Source: Parastagonospora avenae f. sp. tritici 18332-5
Taxonomy: Eukaryota; Ascomycota; Dothideomycetes; Pleosporales; Phaeosphaeriaceae
Length of the DNA: 64,000 nt
Assembly: GCA_022559985.1 (NCBI GenBank)
Contig: JAFJTR010000068.1
Location: forward strand, 104,528 to 168,527
Direction of reading: 5' to 3'
Position 1 is the stretch's first letter; every line of letters begins with the position of its first letter. The translations under genes were made by a program, and so were the position numbers. A model generated the notes under the pieces. The model saw nothing but the letters and a program-made list of their open reading frames with translations, did no database searches and was not told the origin of the DNA. Shown here piece after piece: positions 42,181-52,919 of the stretch.

Positions 42181-43539
42181 ATGTATTCGCTTAGACCTCA
42201 GCCTCGATTCGTATGCAAGCAGTGCATACAACATCTTTCTCGCCGTCGTTCGAGTACTGGCGTCGATCTGAGGAACCCGAAGGCGCGGACGACTCGGCGC
42301 AACAATGGAGTGACTTGGGAGGGCTTGCGGTTTCGCAAAACAAAACTCGAAGGAGAGTCAGAACTGAAGGAAAAATGGAGTGCACCGAAATTGCTCGCAA
42401 GAAAGCCGAGGCTTGTGGAGAGTGATGTGCCAACAAGAGAACGGATATCGCACAACACAAACGACCCGAGCGTTCAGGCATCACGGCCAGCGGGGCGCAT
42501 ACGAGCAGGCCGGGCGAGGATACCAGGACCGGTCGCAGCAGCATATCTGGAAAGTATGGGGCAGTCATTCGAGGAATTGCTGCCATCCGCGCCGTCAATG
42601 CCTCGTGACTCCCAGCATACCGAAGACGTCGAGTCCGAAGAGTTCAACCCAATGCACATAGCGAGCGAAGAAGCAAAGACACCAGCGCCTGACCACTTCA
42701 ACTGGTATTGGGAAACTATACCACCAAAGGGCTTAGAGACTGTTCGAGCAGACGACTTCTTCCTGAAGAGCCAGAAGAGCCAGAACCCCCCGACACTTCT
42801 ACGTAGTGTCGCTTACTTCAGGGAGGTGCCAGAGTCTGATGTTCCAGAAGTTGCATTCGTAGGACGCAGTAACGTTGGCAAGAGCAGTCTATTAAATGCG
42901 GTCGTAAATGCCGGCATGAAAGACTTGCTTGCACGAACAAGTGCAACACGCGGCTTCACCAAGACGATGAACTTCTACGGCATAGGTCCGGAGTCAGGCG
43001 TGACGCTCAAGAAAGACAAGAGTGGCAGAGACAAAATCTCTGGGCCTGGATTAGTTATTGTCGACATGCCGGGTTACGGCGAAGGATCGCTGGTATCATG
43101 GGGTGTTGAGATCATGAAGTATATACAATCACGCAAGCAACTCCGTCGCGTCTTCGTCTTGCTCGATGCCGAGCACGGGATCAAAGACAAGGATCGGTCA
43201 CTCCTCGCGAGCTTGCGTCTAGCTGGCGTAAGTCACCAGGTCGTTTTGTCAAAATTGGACAAGCTGTACATCCCCGAGGGCAGATTCACAGCAAATCCGC
43301 ATCAGCGCCCAAATCCGAAGCCGAAAGGCACGCTGGAGGCTGTCAGGAAGATGATGAAAGATCTGAAGCCTACCCTCAACCCTCCTGTTGGCGGTGGCGC
43401 CTTGGGTGAAATACTCGCCTGTAGTAGCGAGACAATGGTGGATGGGAAAAGAGTAGGACTCGACCACGTCAGGTATGCGGTGTTGAAAGCGGTAGGACTG
43501 GAGAAGAAACGCAAGAAACGCAAGCAAACAACGCAGTAA
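42181..43539 (+). CDS. EngB/YsxC-type mitochondrial GTPase
   Basis: Intronless, 452 residues from the ATG at 42181. I prefer this start because the next 30 residues (Met-Tyr-Ser-Leu-Arg-Pro-Gln-Pro-Arg, with many Arg and no acidic residue) look like a mitochondrial targeting signal; the in-frame ATG at 42073 adds an unlikely stretch. EngB GTPases (GTPBP8, yeast MRX8) act in assembly of the large mitoribosomal subunit or mitochondrial translation. GTPase motifs: G1 Gly-Arg-Ser-Asn-Val-Gly-Lys-Ser-Ser, G2 Ser-Ala-Thr-Arg-Gly-Phe-Thr-Lys-Thr, G3 Asp-Met-Pro-Gly-Tyr-Gly, G4 Ser-Lys-Leu-Asp-Lys. The first 220 residues are poorly conserved and charged. Asp-Ala-Glu-His-Gly-Ile-Lys is the usual switch-adjacent block. 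Intact. Confidence 0.9.
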   Translation: MYSLRPQPRFVCKQCIQHLSRRRSSTGVDLRNPKARTTRRNNGVTWEGLRFRKTKLEGESELKEKWSAPKLLARKPRLVESDVPTRERISHNTNDPSVQASRPAGRIRAGRARIPGPVAAAYLESMGQSFEELLPSAPSMPRDSQHTEDVESEEFNPMHIASEEAKTPAPDHFNWYWETIPPKGLETVRADDFFLKSQKSQNPPTLLRSVAYFREVPESDVPEVAFVGRSNVGKSSLLNAVVNAGMKDLLARTSATRGFTKTMNFYGIGPESGVTLKKDKSGRDKISGPGLVIVDMPGYGEGSLVSWGVEIMKYIQSRKQLRRVFVLLDAEHGIKDKDRSLLASLRLAGVSHQVVLSKLDKLYIPEGRFTANPHQRPNPKPKGTLEAVRKMMKDLKPTLNPPVGGGALGEILACSSETMVDGKRVGLDHVRYAVLKAVGLEKKRKKRKQTTQ

Positions 43540-43829
43540 CTCGAAAAATCCATGTTTATTACACAAATTCTTTGCCGTATTCATATTTTGAATATTTGTG
43601 AGAAGCCGATTGCATCGATGCCTGTGTTTCTGGTGTTGTTTGGAAGCGACAGGGATGACTTCATCTTGAGCTTGGTGCACGTGTACTTAGCGCGCCAAGC
43701 GCTCGAGGTTCGCCGCATCATCGCGCAGACAGCAACGACGTCCATCAACCTTCGACATCGCATCCGACACCACACCATCCCTCGAGACACGCCATCTTCA
43801 CCGGAAGACCTGTCTCTTGAGTTGCCACC

Positions 43830-46540
43830 ATGGCGCCCCCCAAGGACACCATGTTCCGCTCGGCGGACATGTCCTTGACCCAGCTGTACATCGCCAACGA
43901 GATTGGCCGCGAGGTTGTCTCCGCGCTAGGAGAGCTTGGAAGCATGGATTTCCGAGACGTACGTCCCCTATGAGCCCTTTGGAGCTTGACTGAGAGCTTC
44001 ATTGTTATTTTGTGACGAACTACAGGCTAACAACACGACACAATAGCTCAACTCCGAGACGACCGCCTTCCAGCGCACCTTTACCCAGGAGATTCGTCGC
44101 CTCGACAATGTGGAGAGGCAGCTCAGATACTTCCGTGCCCAGATGGAGAAATCGAGCATCCCGATGCGATCTATCTACGACTTCAACAACCCTTTCACAG
44201 CGCCTTCCGCCTCCGAGATCGACGAGCTGGCAGACAAGAGCCAGAGCCTGGAACAGAGGATCACGTCGCTGAACGACAGCTACGAAACATTGAAGAAGCG
44301 CGAGGTAGAACTCACCGAGTGGCGTTGGGTCCTGAGAGAGGCTGGCGGCTTCTTCGACAGGGCGCGCGGCCAGACCGAGGAGATCCGACAGTCGATCGAC
44401 GATGACGACGATGCGCCTCTTCTCCGTGATGTCGAGCAGAACGGACAGGGCGATTCCGGCGCAGAGCGATCTTTTACTGTCATGAACATCGGCTTCGTCG
44501 CTGGTGTGATTCCCCGTGAGCGCATGGGAGCCTTTGAGAGGATCCTGTGGCGTACACTCCGTGGCAACCTGTACATGAACCAGTCTGAGATTCCGGAGCC
44601 CATCATCAACCCCGAGAACAATGAGGAGACCAGCAAGAACGTCTTCATCATCTTTGCCCACGGTAAGGAGATTATTGCTAAGATCCGCAAGATCTCAGAG
44701 TCCCTCGGTGCCGATTTGTACAGCGTCGATGAGAACAGCGAGCTTCGCCGGGACCAGATCCGCGAGGTCAACACCCGCCTTAGTGACTTGGCTAGCGTCT
44801 TGAAGAACACCAAGTCAACTCTGGACGCCGAGTTGACTGCGATTGGTCGTAACCTTGCCGCCTGGATGGTCGTCATCAAGAAAGAGAAGGCCACTTACGA
44901 GACTTTGAACAAATTCTCCTACGATCACCAGAGGAAAACCCTCATTGCCGAAGCGTGGGCACCCACCAACGGTCTCGGACTGATCAAGTGTACCCTCTCA
45001 GACGTCAATGAACGGGCTGGTCTTTCTGTTCCCACGATCGTCAACCAGATCAAGACCACCAGGACCCCTCCCACCTACTTCAAGACGAATAGGTTCACCC
45101 TTGGTTTCCAGACCATCATCGACGCCTACGGAACGATCAAGTACCGCGAAGTCAACCCTGCTCTACCTGCGATCGTTACATTCCCCTTCATGTTCGCTGT
45201 CATGTTTGGTGACGCTGGGCACGGTGTGATTCTCCTCATGGCTGCATCCGCCATGATTTACTTTGAGCGCCGCCTCGAACGCAGCAAGCTTGACGAGCTG
45301 TTCTCCATGATGTTCTACGGTCGCTACATTGTACTCATGATGGGTATCTTCTCCATCTACACCGGTCTCCTCTACTGCGATGCTTTCTCTCTTGGTCTTC
45401 CCTTCTTCAAGTCCATGTGGGTCTGGGACAAAGACGGCCAGGGCCCCACCTCTACCCGTGTTGAGGGCTACACTTACCCGTTCGGTCTCGATTACCGCTG
45501 GCACGACACTGAGAATGACTTGCTGTTCTCCAACAGTTACAAGATGAAGCTCAGTATCCTCCTTGGTTGGTGCCACATGACCTTCTCGCTCATGTGGTCG
45601 CTCGTCAACGCTCGCTACTTCAAGACCAAGATCGATATCTGGGGCAACTTCGTTCCTGGTATGATCTTCTTCCAGTCCATCTTCGGCTACCTTGCTTTCA
45701 CCATTGTGTACAAGTGGAGCATCGACTGGCCTGCGCGTGGCGAGAGCCCACCCAGTCTGCTGAACATGTTGATCTTCATGTTCTTGCAACCTGGTACACT
45801 TGAGCCTGGGTCTTCTCCTCTGTACCCTGGCCAGGCCACGCTCCAGGTCATTTTGCTACTCCTCGCACTTGTCTGTGTGCCCATTCTGCTGTTCCTCAAG
45901 CCCTTCTACCTCCGCTACGAGCACAACAAGGCGCGTGCGCTAGGTTACCGTGGTATTGGCGAGACGAACCGCGTTAGCGCACTCGACGACGACGACGAAG
46001 AAGACAGCCGTCCCCTCAACGGCGGACGTGACAGCTTCGGCAATGACGACGATGGCATTGCCATGATCACGCAGGACATTGGGCACGGCGAGGACCACGA
46101 AGAATTTGAGTTCAGTGAGGTCATGATCCATCAGGTCATCCACACCATCGGTGAGTCTTCACACTTATAACACTTTTTGCACATCACTAACAATGCATTT
46201 AGAATTTTGCCTTAACTGCGTCTCCCACACTGCATCCTACCTCCGTCTCTGGGCGCTGTCCCTCGCCCATCAACGTCTCTCCATCGTGCTCTGGGACATG
46301 ACCATGAAGAACGCATTCAGCTTCACCGGTGTCAAAGGCGCCATCCTCATGGTCCCCATCTTCTACTTTTGGTTCGCGTGCACCGTCGCCGTGCTGTGTG
46401 TCATGGAGGGTACCAGTGCCATGTTGCATTCCCTGCGTCTGCATTGGGTCGAAGCGATGAGCAAGCATTTTATTGGTGACGGTGTGCCATTCATGCCGTT
46501 CAGCTTCAAGGTCTTGCTGGAAGAGGAACCTGTAGAGTAG
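43830..46540 (+). CDS. VPH1: V-type proton ATPase subunit a (Vph1/Stv1)
   Basis: Exons 43830-43958, 44047-46150 and 46203-46540 join in phase to 856 residues, the normal length. Subunit a forms the proton half-channels of the V0 sector and acidifies vacuoles and Golgi. The N-terminal cytosolic half has Phe-Arg-Ser-Ala-Asp-Met-Ser-Leu, Leu-Gly-Glu-Leu-Gly-Ser-Met-Asp-Phe-Arg-Asp and coiled-coil segments. The membrane half starts near residue 420 with Pro-Phe-Met-Phe-Ala-Val-Met-Phe-Gly-Asp-Ala-Gly-His-Gly. The essential buried Arg is in Ser-Tyr-Leu-Arg-Leu-Trp-Ala-Leu-Ser-Leu-Ala-His at about residue 759, in the last exon, just beyond the intron. The ATG has a strong context (GCCACCATGG). Only one a-isoform is seen here, so the VPH1 symbol is by family. 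Confidence 0.94.
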
Positions 46541-46788
46541 CATCTGTTTTCGTTTGTTTTTGATGTAGGATTATGGTGTAGGTGTGCGAGGTTTTAAAGC
46601 TTGGCGACGTATATAGATGTGCCAATGGGAATCCAGAATCTTTGAGAATGTTTGTGTGAACGCTAGTGTGGCGCTGGTGTTGTGATGATCACCTATGCAG
46701 GTACGTCCCAGGTGCAAGCTTAGCGGGACGTCCCGGTCCAAGCTTTCTGTTCATACGAGAGCTCATTTTGTTAACAACTGTTTCAACA

Positions 46789-48627
46789 ATGCGGCTTCGT
46801 CGGATCGTGACAGGCATTGCGAAGCGGTGCAACCTTCACAGATCGCACACTCTAGAGCACAGCCGTGGTATCGCTTCGCATCCTCCTACCGACAAAAACC
46901 CCTTGTTTTGCTACGCTGGCGGACGATGGTTATGGAATGAGCGTGAGCAGCTGGAAGCCCGAAATCGTCGTTTTGACGTACCCAGTCTCCAGCAAGCGGC
47001 CCGCCAAGCTGTCGGTGCAGATGAGTGTATCTCAATCGAGAAGATCGGAGAAGGCAACTACGACAACGCATTTCGCGTGGGAATGGGAGAAGGCCGAAAT
47101 GTCATTGCGAGAGTCCCTCACCATAACGCAGGCCCTCCATTATTGACCACGGCATCTGAAGTGGCGACCATGGAGTTTGTTCGCACCGTTCTGAACATAC
47201 CTGTTCCACAGGTATTCGCATGAAGTGCGAACGAGCAGAACCCTGTCCAAGCAGAGTACATCATCATGGAAGAAGCGAGAGGGTCGCAGCTCCACGAAGT
47301 CTGGAATGAACTTCCACTGCGGAAAAAGGTGGACGTTGTTCGCGAGGTTGTAGACATTAAAAGGAAACTACTCTCGGTCTCATTTGACATGGAAGACTCA
47401 ATATCAAGCGGATAAGTCACGGCCAGTCTGACTAATACTAGATGGCAGGATTGGATCATTATATTTCCAAAACAGTGGTATTGAGGGGTGCAAACCGGCC
47501 GTCGTAACCACGAGTCCTCAAGATGTTACGGAACACATCAAACCAAAATATTCCATTGGTCCCATCACTCGAAGAGAGTTCTGGGAGAAACAGCGCAGTG
47601 ACATGCAATATCATGGGCCTTGCAAGTGTCAATTCGTCTACATCTTATGAACACTAGCTTACGGCATTCTGTAGGGCCATCTTCCGCAGAATACCTCACG
47701 TCAATTGCTCGCCGCGAAATTGACTGGATCAGTAATCATGCCGACCTACTATCGGCAAAAGAAAGTCCGTGGCAGTATTCAGGCCCACTGCAAGACTCTC
47801 CACAAGCTCACATAGCTTTATTACATAAGTTCATGGCTGCACTCCCACACATCACTCCACAAGATCTGGAGCTTAAGTCACCAAGACTTTGGCACCCAGA
47901 TTTTCATGCTGGCAACATTTAGTTTGACGACGAAGCGTGCATATCATCCATCATCGACTGGCAGGCAGCCTGGACTACCCCGGTGTTTATCGGGGCCAGA
48001 CCGCCGCTGGTTCTAGACTACGGGGTCGAAATGATGATGAAGCTTCCAGATGGTTTCAAATCATTCGACGACGCTATGAAGGACAAGCTTCGGTACCAAG
48101 TTGCTCAGTCTATCTTGATTCACACATACGAAACATGCACGGCGGAGCAGAATCCTTTGAAGAACAAGGTGATACGAAATCCGCACGTGCAGACGCTGAA
48201 GCAATTAGAGGCTTTCGTAGGCTCGACCTGGGACAACTGCCTGTATCCCTTTGGAGAATGCTTAATCCGCGTCGAGAGGTAAACTCAATTCATCGTGGCT
48301 ATCGAACGTACCTATCGCTGACTTTTCCCCCTTAGCGAGTGGGATCACTTCGAAACCAGCCAACCCTGTCCGTACCATTTTTCAGCAGGGGAGTTGCAGC
48401 AACACGAAGAAGAGGCGGATACGTTCAACGAAAGCCAGGCACTCCGGAAAGAGCTGCAAGGTATTATGACGGATGAGGGATATACGGATAATCACACTTT
48501 CAGCGAGGCTGTACACGCACTCAAGGGGTTGCGAGATATTGGCCTGGAAAGTTTACAAGGTGGCGTACGAAGTACGTTTGATGAAGAGACGCGGTGGGTC
48601 ACCAGTCTCAAAGAAGATGGTTCATAG
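46789..48627 (+). pseudogene. AIM9: AIM9-like mitochondrial aminoglycoside-phosphotransferase-fold pseudogene
   Basis: Recognised from the AIM9 family pattern Gly-Arg-Trp-Leu-Trp-Asn-Glu near the start, Ala-Ser/Thr-Glu-Val-Ala-Thr-Met-Glu-Phe, Ala-Glu-Tyr-Ile-Ile-Met-Glu-Glu, Tyr-Ser-Ile-Gly-Pro-Ile-Thr-Arg-Arg-Glu-Phe-Trp, Leu-Trp-His-Pro-Asp-Phe-His-Ala-Gly-Asn-Ile (the kinase-like catalytic loop) and Ile-Ile-Asp-Trp-Gln. Lesions: TGA at 47221-47223, where homologues have an aromatic residue; TAA at 47413-47415 with a following frame change, which could be a lost donor (ATAAGT for GTAAGT); and TAG at about 47920-47922 right after Gly-Asn-Ile. Other introns look intact: about 49 nt ending CTGTAG near 47671, and 48279-48335 (GTAAAC...CCTTAG). 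The start region is basic and Ser-rich as for mitochondria. At least three independent hits make a live gene very unlikely. Confidence 0.88.
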
Positions 48628-49142
48628 GAGTTACATTGTCTTTGCAGAATGAACAGAAGATAGGCTGCAACTGTTAAGCTTGGTTGGCACCGACTTGAGA
48701 GTACGATATCACTGCGACCATGGAACGGATTCCGACACTCATGAGTCTCGAGGTACGTTCTCTTCGAACTGGCTACGTAGCATGCATGTCATAAGATGTG
48801 TCTTTCAGTCGCGGTGTCCTGTCGTTCAGGTTGCGTAATGGATCTATCTCAGCTATGCATCGCTTGGAAAGTAGAGTTTCCATGTCTCAAGGGCCTGCAA
48901 AGGACTGAGGCACTAATTATAGCAGGAGCGTGAGCTTTCAACTTGGCCGTCTTGACGAGTCCGTATCTTTCAGCAAGGTTGCTGTGCAATGTGAATATCT
49001 CCCCGTTCGTCAAGAAGCAACCACAGGCTTAGAACAATCAAATGAGCGAAGACATCTGGGTGAAATAAGTTCATGCTCATTTATAGTGACTCGTGCCTAT
49101 TAGTAATGCAGAATTATGTCAAGTCTGGCCTGTCTTGAGAGT
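48628..49142. other. Gene-free stretch
   Basis: Lies between the AIM9-like pseudogene and the HAL2 gene end. I see no coding feature. Confidence 0.4.
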
Positions 49143-50396
49143 CTACTGTTTCGCGCTCAATACGTCCTTGACGACATTGATCACCTGCGGGAAGACATCT
49201 TTGGGCGCGGCAACTACACCCTTATTCTCCTTTAGAGTCCTACCAATACCGAAATCTAATGGCTTGCCCCATGCATCGGTGACTTCACCACCAGCTTCTT
49301 GTACAAGGACCACTCCAGCAGCGTGATCCCAAATCTTCTCCTCATACGACTTGCTGACTGGCAGTCTGAGGTAGATGTCTCCAGCTCCGCGTGCGATCGA
49401 ACAGTACTTTGCCTGCGAGTCCATTCGTACAGACTGTTTGGTGATGCCCAGTTTTGAGGCAATAGCAGCGTTGTCGCCGTGAGAAGAGTGACCTGCCTCT
49501 ACGGACTCGCAGAAGGTCGCCTGACTAACGTCTGGGACTGCCTTCATGGAGATTTTCCTTGAATCTTGTAGTGCACCCTTGCTGAGCGGTCGGCTGGTAG
49601 CTCCCTCACCCTTTACTGCAGCGAACAGGACGCCCTTGCCCTCTTTGTCGTCTGCATCTGCGCCAATAGAGCTATCGAGCGGTGCCTGGTCGTCAATTGG
49701 GAGGTTGGGGCAGCCAATGACGCCGACAGTGGGCACGCCATCAACCATGAGTGCTAGGCAGACAGCATACTGTCCACCGCGCAAGAAGCCCTTGGTGCCG
49801 TCGATGGGGTCCAGCGCCCAGATCCTTCCTTGTCGCCCTCCATTGCTCCTTCCGCTGTCGAGGGCTGTAAGCATATCCTCGACGCTCTGAATTGGCCCGC
49901 CAATCTTCTCCTCCGCCGAGCTGTCATCGAGCTTTGCGGCCTGCACGAGGTCCCACACGAGGTTGCGCTCCTGCTCGTTCTTGCGGAGGTCGTCTGCATC
50001 CTCTTCGCCCACAACCTCGTCATTGGGGAAGGCATGCTTTATCGAGGCGATGATCAGAGCCTGTGCGCCAAAGTCTCCAATGGTGACGGGCGAGGAGTCG
50101 CTCTTGGAGAGGGTACCTTTCGAGTGGCTCGAGTAGACCGTCTTGGTGAGGATAGATGCGCGTTGTACGGCGAGGAGGGCGACCTCCAATTCATTCTCGT
50201 AAGCCATGGTATGTATGGTGCGGTTCGAAAATAGAGAGCTTGATGCTTTGGTTATGGCGGGGGAGGGGTAGATGTGCTGCTTCAATTGAGCTAGACGAGC
50301 GACACTCCGCGACAACAGCGATGGATTGAGGAGTGAGAGCGCCAGGATGAGCAGGGCTAGCAGAAAATATCTTGATGTCGCAATCTGGGCTGGCAT
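49143..50396 (-). CDS. MET22: 3'(2'),5'-bisphosphate nucleotidase (HAL2/MET22)
   Basis: Intronless, 417 residues. It hydrolyses PAP (and PAPS) to AMP (or APS), relieving inhibition of sulfate assimilation and RNA processing; in yeast it is the sodium-sensitive HAL2. Metal-site motifs: Gly-Glu-Glu-Asp-Ala-Asp at about residues 128-133, Trp-Ala-Leu-Asp-Pro-Ile-Asp-Gly-Thr-Lys-Gly-Phe-Leu-Arg-Gly-Gly-Gln-Tyr, and Lys-Ile-Trp-Asp-His-Ala-Ala-Gly near the end. The first 62 residues carry a hydrophobic stretch (Phe-Leu-Leu-Ala-Leu-Leu-Ile-Leu-Ala) that could be a signal anchor or mitochondrial presequence. An internal ATG at about 50207 (Met-Ala-Tyr-Glu-Asn-Glu) would give the standard cytosolic length. 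Both starts may be used. Confidence 0.93.
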   Translation of the reverse strand: MPAQIATSRYFLLALLILALSLLNPSLLSRSVARLAQLKQHIYPSPAITKASSSLFSNRTIHTMAYENELEVALLAVQRASILTKTVYSSHSKGTLSKSDSSPVTIGDFGAQALIIASIKHAFPNDEVVGEEDADDLRKNEQERNLVWDLVQAAKLDDSSAEEKIGGPIQSVEDMLTALDSGRSNGGRQGRIWALDPIDGTKGFLRGGQYAVCLALMVDGVPTVGVIGCPNLPIDDQAPLDSSIGADADDKEGKGVLFAAVKGEGATSRPLSKGALQDSRKISMKAVPDVSQATFCESVEAGHSSHGDNAAIASKLGITKQSVRMDSQAKYCSIARGAGDIYLRLPVSKSYEEKIWDHAAGVVLVQEAGGEVTDAWGKPLDFGIGRTLKENKGVVAAPKDVFPQVINVVKDVLSAKQ

Positions 50397-50826
50397 GGAC
50401 TAGGACGCAGACAAGGGCCTAGTTTGCTGCAGGACTGGAGCTTTGGTGGGGTGGTGGGTGGTGGATTGACGTAAGACGGGTGTATGGTTGCTAGCGCGCG
50501 GCGGGAGACATGTCGGGGGTTTCCTTTTTGGACGTCGCCGCCATGGAAACCGTCAACCGTCATCTGCAGTAATCTATCGCATTTACAAATAGACACGCAT
50601 GGTTGCTGCGTAGCTTTAACTAATCTTTTACCAACTAACTCCGAACGTTGTTGTATCATTGGCCAGCCCCCATACAGGCTTTCTTCTCCACGCCTCGCGA
50701 CAGGTAAACAAAGGTCGTCACAAAGAGGCATTCTCATCCAACACAGCCAACTTCTTACAATTTCTACGCGACCACGACAGTTGAAACTGCTGAGAATCGC
50801 TGCTTCATATTTGCAGTTCCTTGAAG
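50397..50826. promoter_or_regulatory. Divergent intergenic region of HAL2 and C3HC genes
   Basis: 430 bp between divergent start codons, or longer if HAL2 starts at the internal ATG. It is assumed to hold both promoters; no motif is assigned. Confidence 0.45.
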
Positions 50827-52332
50827 ATGTCGGAAACACAGCCAGCTCTAGCTACGACGAAGCGCAAGTTCCACAAACTCGTCGACAGCATCGCCGCGAA
50901 TGCATCAACAACCTCTCTCGCAAGCTCGCTGCAGCAATCGAATGCCTCCACATCATCACTTACACACGGTGACTCACCTGAGCACCCTAGCAAGCGCCCT
51001 CGTAGCTCCGAAGCAGCCATGGAGCGGGACAGGAGCATATCAGCAAGCCAGGCCCGGATACAGGCGCTCAAAGACCAGCTCTACACACCACGAAGACAAG
51101 GAACGGTCAGGGTCGTTGGAGCAGCCATGGCATCAAGTCCCTCAGCGCCGCGCAAAACACCCAACTTCCAGCCACATAGCCAGGAGCACTTCCTCAGCCG
51201 CGTCAAAACCTTTGCCGACGTCAAGAAGTGGACGACGAAGCCAGATGCGATAAGCGAAATCGAGTGGGCGAAGAGAGGATGGAGTTGCGATGCATGGAAC
51301 ACAGTCGCTTGCAAGGGTGGCTGTGAGAAGCGCGTGGCAGTCAAGCTGTACCCGAAGCGCAAGAACGCGGACGGCAAGGCTATCGAGATGAGCGAGGACT
51401 TCGCCGCAGAGGTTGACGATAAGCTCGTTGAGCGATACAGGGAGATTATCAAGACTGGTCATGCTGCGGACTGTCTGTGGAGGAAGCGTGGGTGTCAAGG
51501 TAAGCACATCCTTTCGTATTGATTGCTCCAGAATCTTGCGCTAACAACGTTTACAGACGACATATACCACATCGCTATCGCAAGCCGAGCAGCGAGCTCC
51601 GCAAGCCTACTTGCGCGTTACCAGTCCTTCCAGTCCATAGCCGCCGATCTACCACTCCTCGAGAACATCATCTACCCTGAGCCTAGCATAAAGGACATAG
51701 TGCAGCGCATGCCGTCGAACCTGTTCAGTTCCACAACTCCCCCGTCGTCGCCCTCAGATATGGTTGCCTTCGCATTTGCCCTCTTCGGCTGGTCGGGACT
51801 CTCGGAGTCGCGCATCTCACTTGCAGTATGCGACCACTGCTTCCAGAGGCTTGGCTTGTGGCTGTCTTCGGACACGAGGTTGAAGGAGATGAGTAAGAAG
51901 CTGGACGTACCGATTGAATCACTTCGTCTCAACCTCCTTGAGTCGCACCGCGAACACTGCCCCTGGAAGAACGCGGCAACCCAAGGCAATTCTAGTGACG
52001 GCCCGATCGCAAACATGGGGGCGTGGAAGACTTTACAATTTATCTTGCTAGGCAAGCAGAAGGAGCTACCAGCCCTACCTCGACAAGAACTCGGACACAG
52101 CAGGAACACAGAAAGCGTCGATCTAGGCAGCGAAGCAGAATACCCACGAGGTAGCTTGGACAGCCATCGCGACGACAAGGACAAGGAAGAGGGGACTGAA
52201 TCACTGCAAGGGAAATGGCAGAAGTTCAAGGCGAAACTGCGACGTACGACTAGCAAGAAAAGCTTGAAGAGCGTCAAGAGCATGCGCAGCGCGAAGAGTG
52301 CGAAGAGCACAGGAACAACTGCGGAGAAGTAG
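50827..52332 (+). CDS. C3HC zinc-finger protein (Rsm1/NIPA family)
   Basis: Exons 50827-51499 and 51557-52332 (57-nt intron, GTAAGC...TTACAG) give 482 residues. The family includes fission yeast Rsm1, linked to mRNA export, and animal ZC3HC1/NIPA. The N-terminal 110 residues are Ser/Thr-rich. The BIR-like C3HC zinc domain lies at about 117-240: Phe-Leu-Ser-Arg-Val-Lys-Thr-Phe-Ala, Trp-Ala-Lys-Arg-Gly-Trp-Ser-Cys, Val-Ala-Cys-Lys-Gly-Gly-Cys, then Gly-His-Ala-Ala-Asp-Cys-Leu-Trp just before the intron. A second related module (Phe-Gly-Trp-Ser-Gly, Cys-Asp-His-Cys-Phe-Gln-Arg-Leu-Gly-Leu-Trp, His-Arg-Glu-His-Cys-Pro-Trp) follows. The C-terminus is Lys/Ser-rich and basic. The ATG at 50827 is the first. 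Nuclear location inferred. Confidence 0.88.
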
Positions 52333-52847
52333 AGCGAACGTGACATCTCGACCATACATTCTCACATTGAATACCCTAGCGTCAGAGACTCTTATTGGGT
52401 ACCATTTATCTCACATCCTTTCCACAATCTAGACCCGCACTACGACCTTCCAGCCTTCGTGATCTGCATTCATCGGCTAGTTCTAATTGAACTTGTCATC
52501 CGGGCCTTTTCGGCGGATCGAATCACACATGGCCTGTCGTGGACAGGCGACACGTGAGATTTGTCCTCGTTAGGCAGGTTTGAAGTCGGACCGTGGATTG
52601 CAGTCCCGTCCTCCTCGGAGCTGAACATACATGCTCGAGAAGACGGCGAACATGGTACATCAGACGTTCTACCTTTGCTTATACCCAAAAACTGCCGCAT
52701 GTTACACAATCATCGTCGACTGACCAGCCAGTACTACACGAAACAACTTCCTTCTCTACCCACTCACCCACCACTTTCTCTCAAATCAACGTCCCTGTTT
52801 TTTCCCAGACTTCCTGTTCCAGCCACTCTTCCCCAGACTTTCCAACC

Positions 52848-52867
52848 GGGGGGGGGGGGGGGGGGGG
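52848..52867. repeat. G20 homopolymer
   Basis: Twenty consecutive G. It could fold as a quadruplex on this strand and its true length is unreliable in sequencing. Confidence 0.9.
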
Positions 52868-52885
52868 AAATCGTATCGTCAATTG

Positions 52886-52919
52886 CAGCACATCTCACCG
52901 GGCAGCACATCTCACCGGG
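52886..52919. repeat. 17-bp perfect tandem duplication
   Basis: CAGCACATCTCACCGGG occurs twice in direct tandem, 18 bp after the G20 run. Confidence 0.95.

Noticed and set aside
45163..45789. 208-codon frame antisense to the V-ATPase gene
   Set aside because: A shadow of biased codon use in a conserved gene, with no supporting features.
810..48627. Reassignment of UAG to Gln in this organism
   Set aside because: UAG terminates several intact conserved genes here at the expected C-terminus, so a changed genetic code is excluded.
50221..50235. GGTTCGAAA resembling a tRNA B box
   Set aside because: No A box, acceptor stem or cloverleaf can be formed around it, and it lies within the HAL2 coding region.
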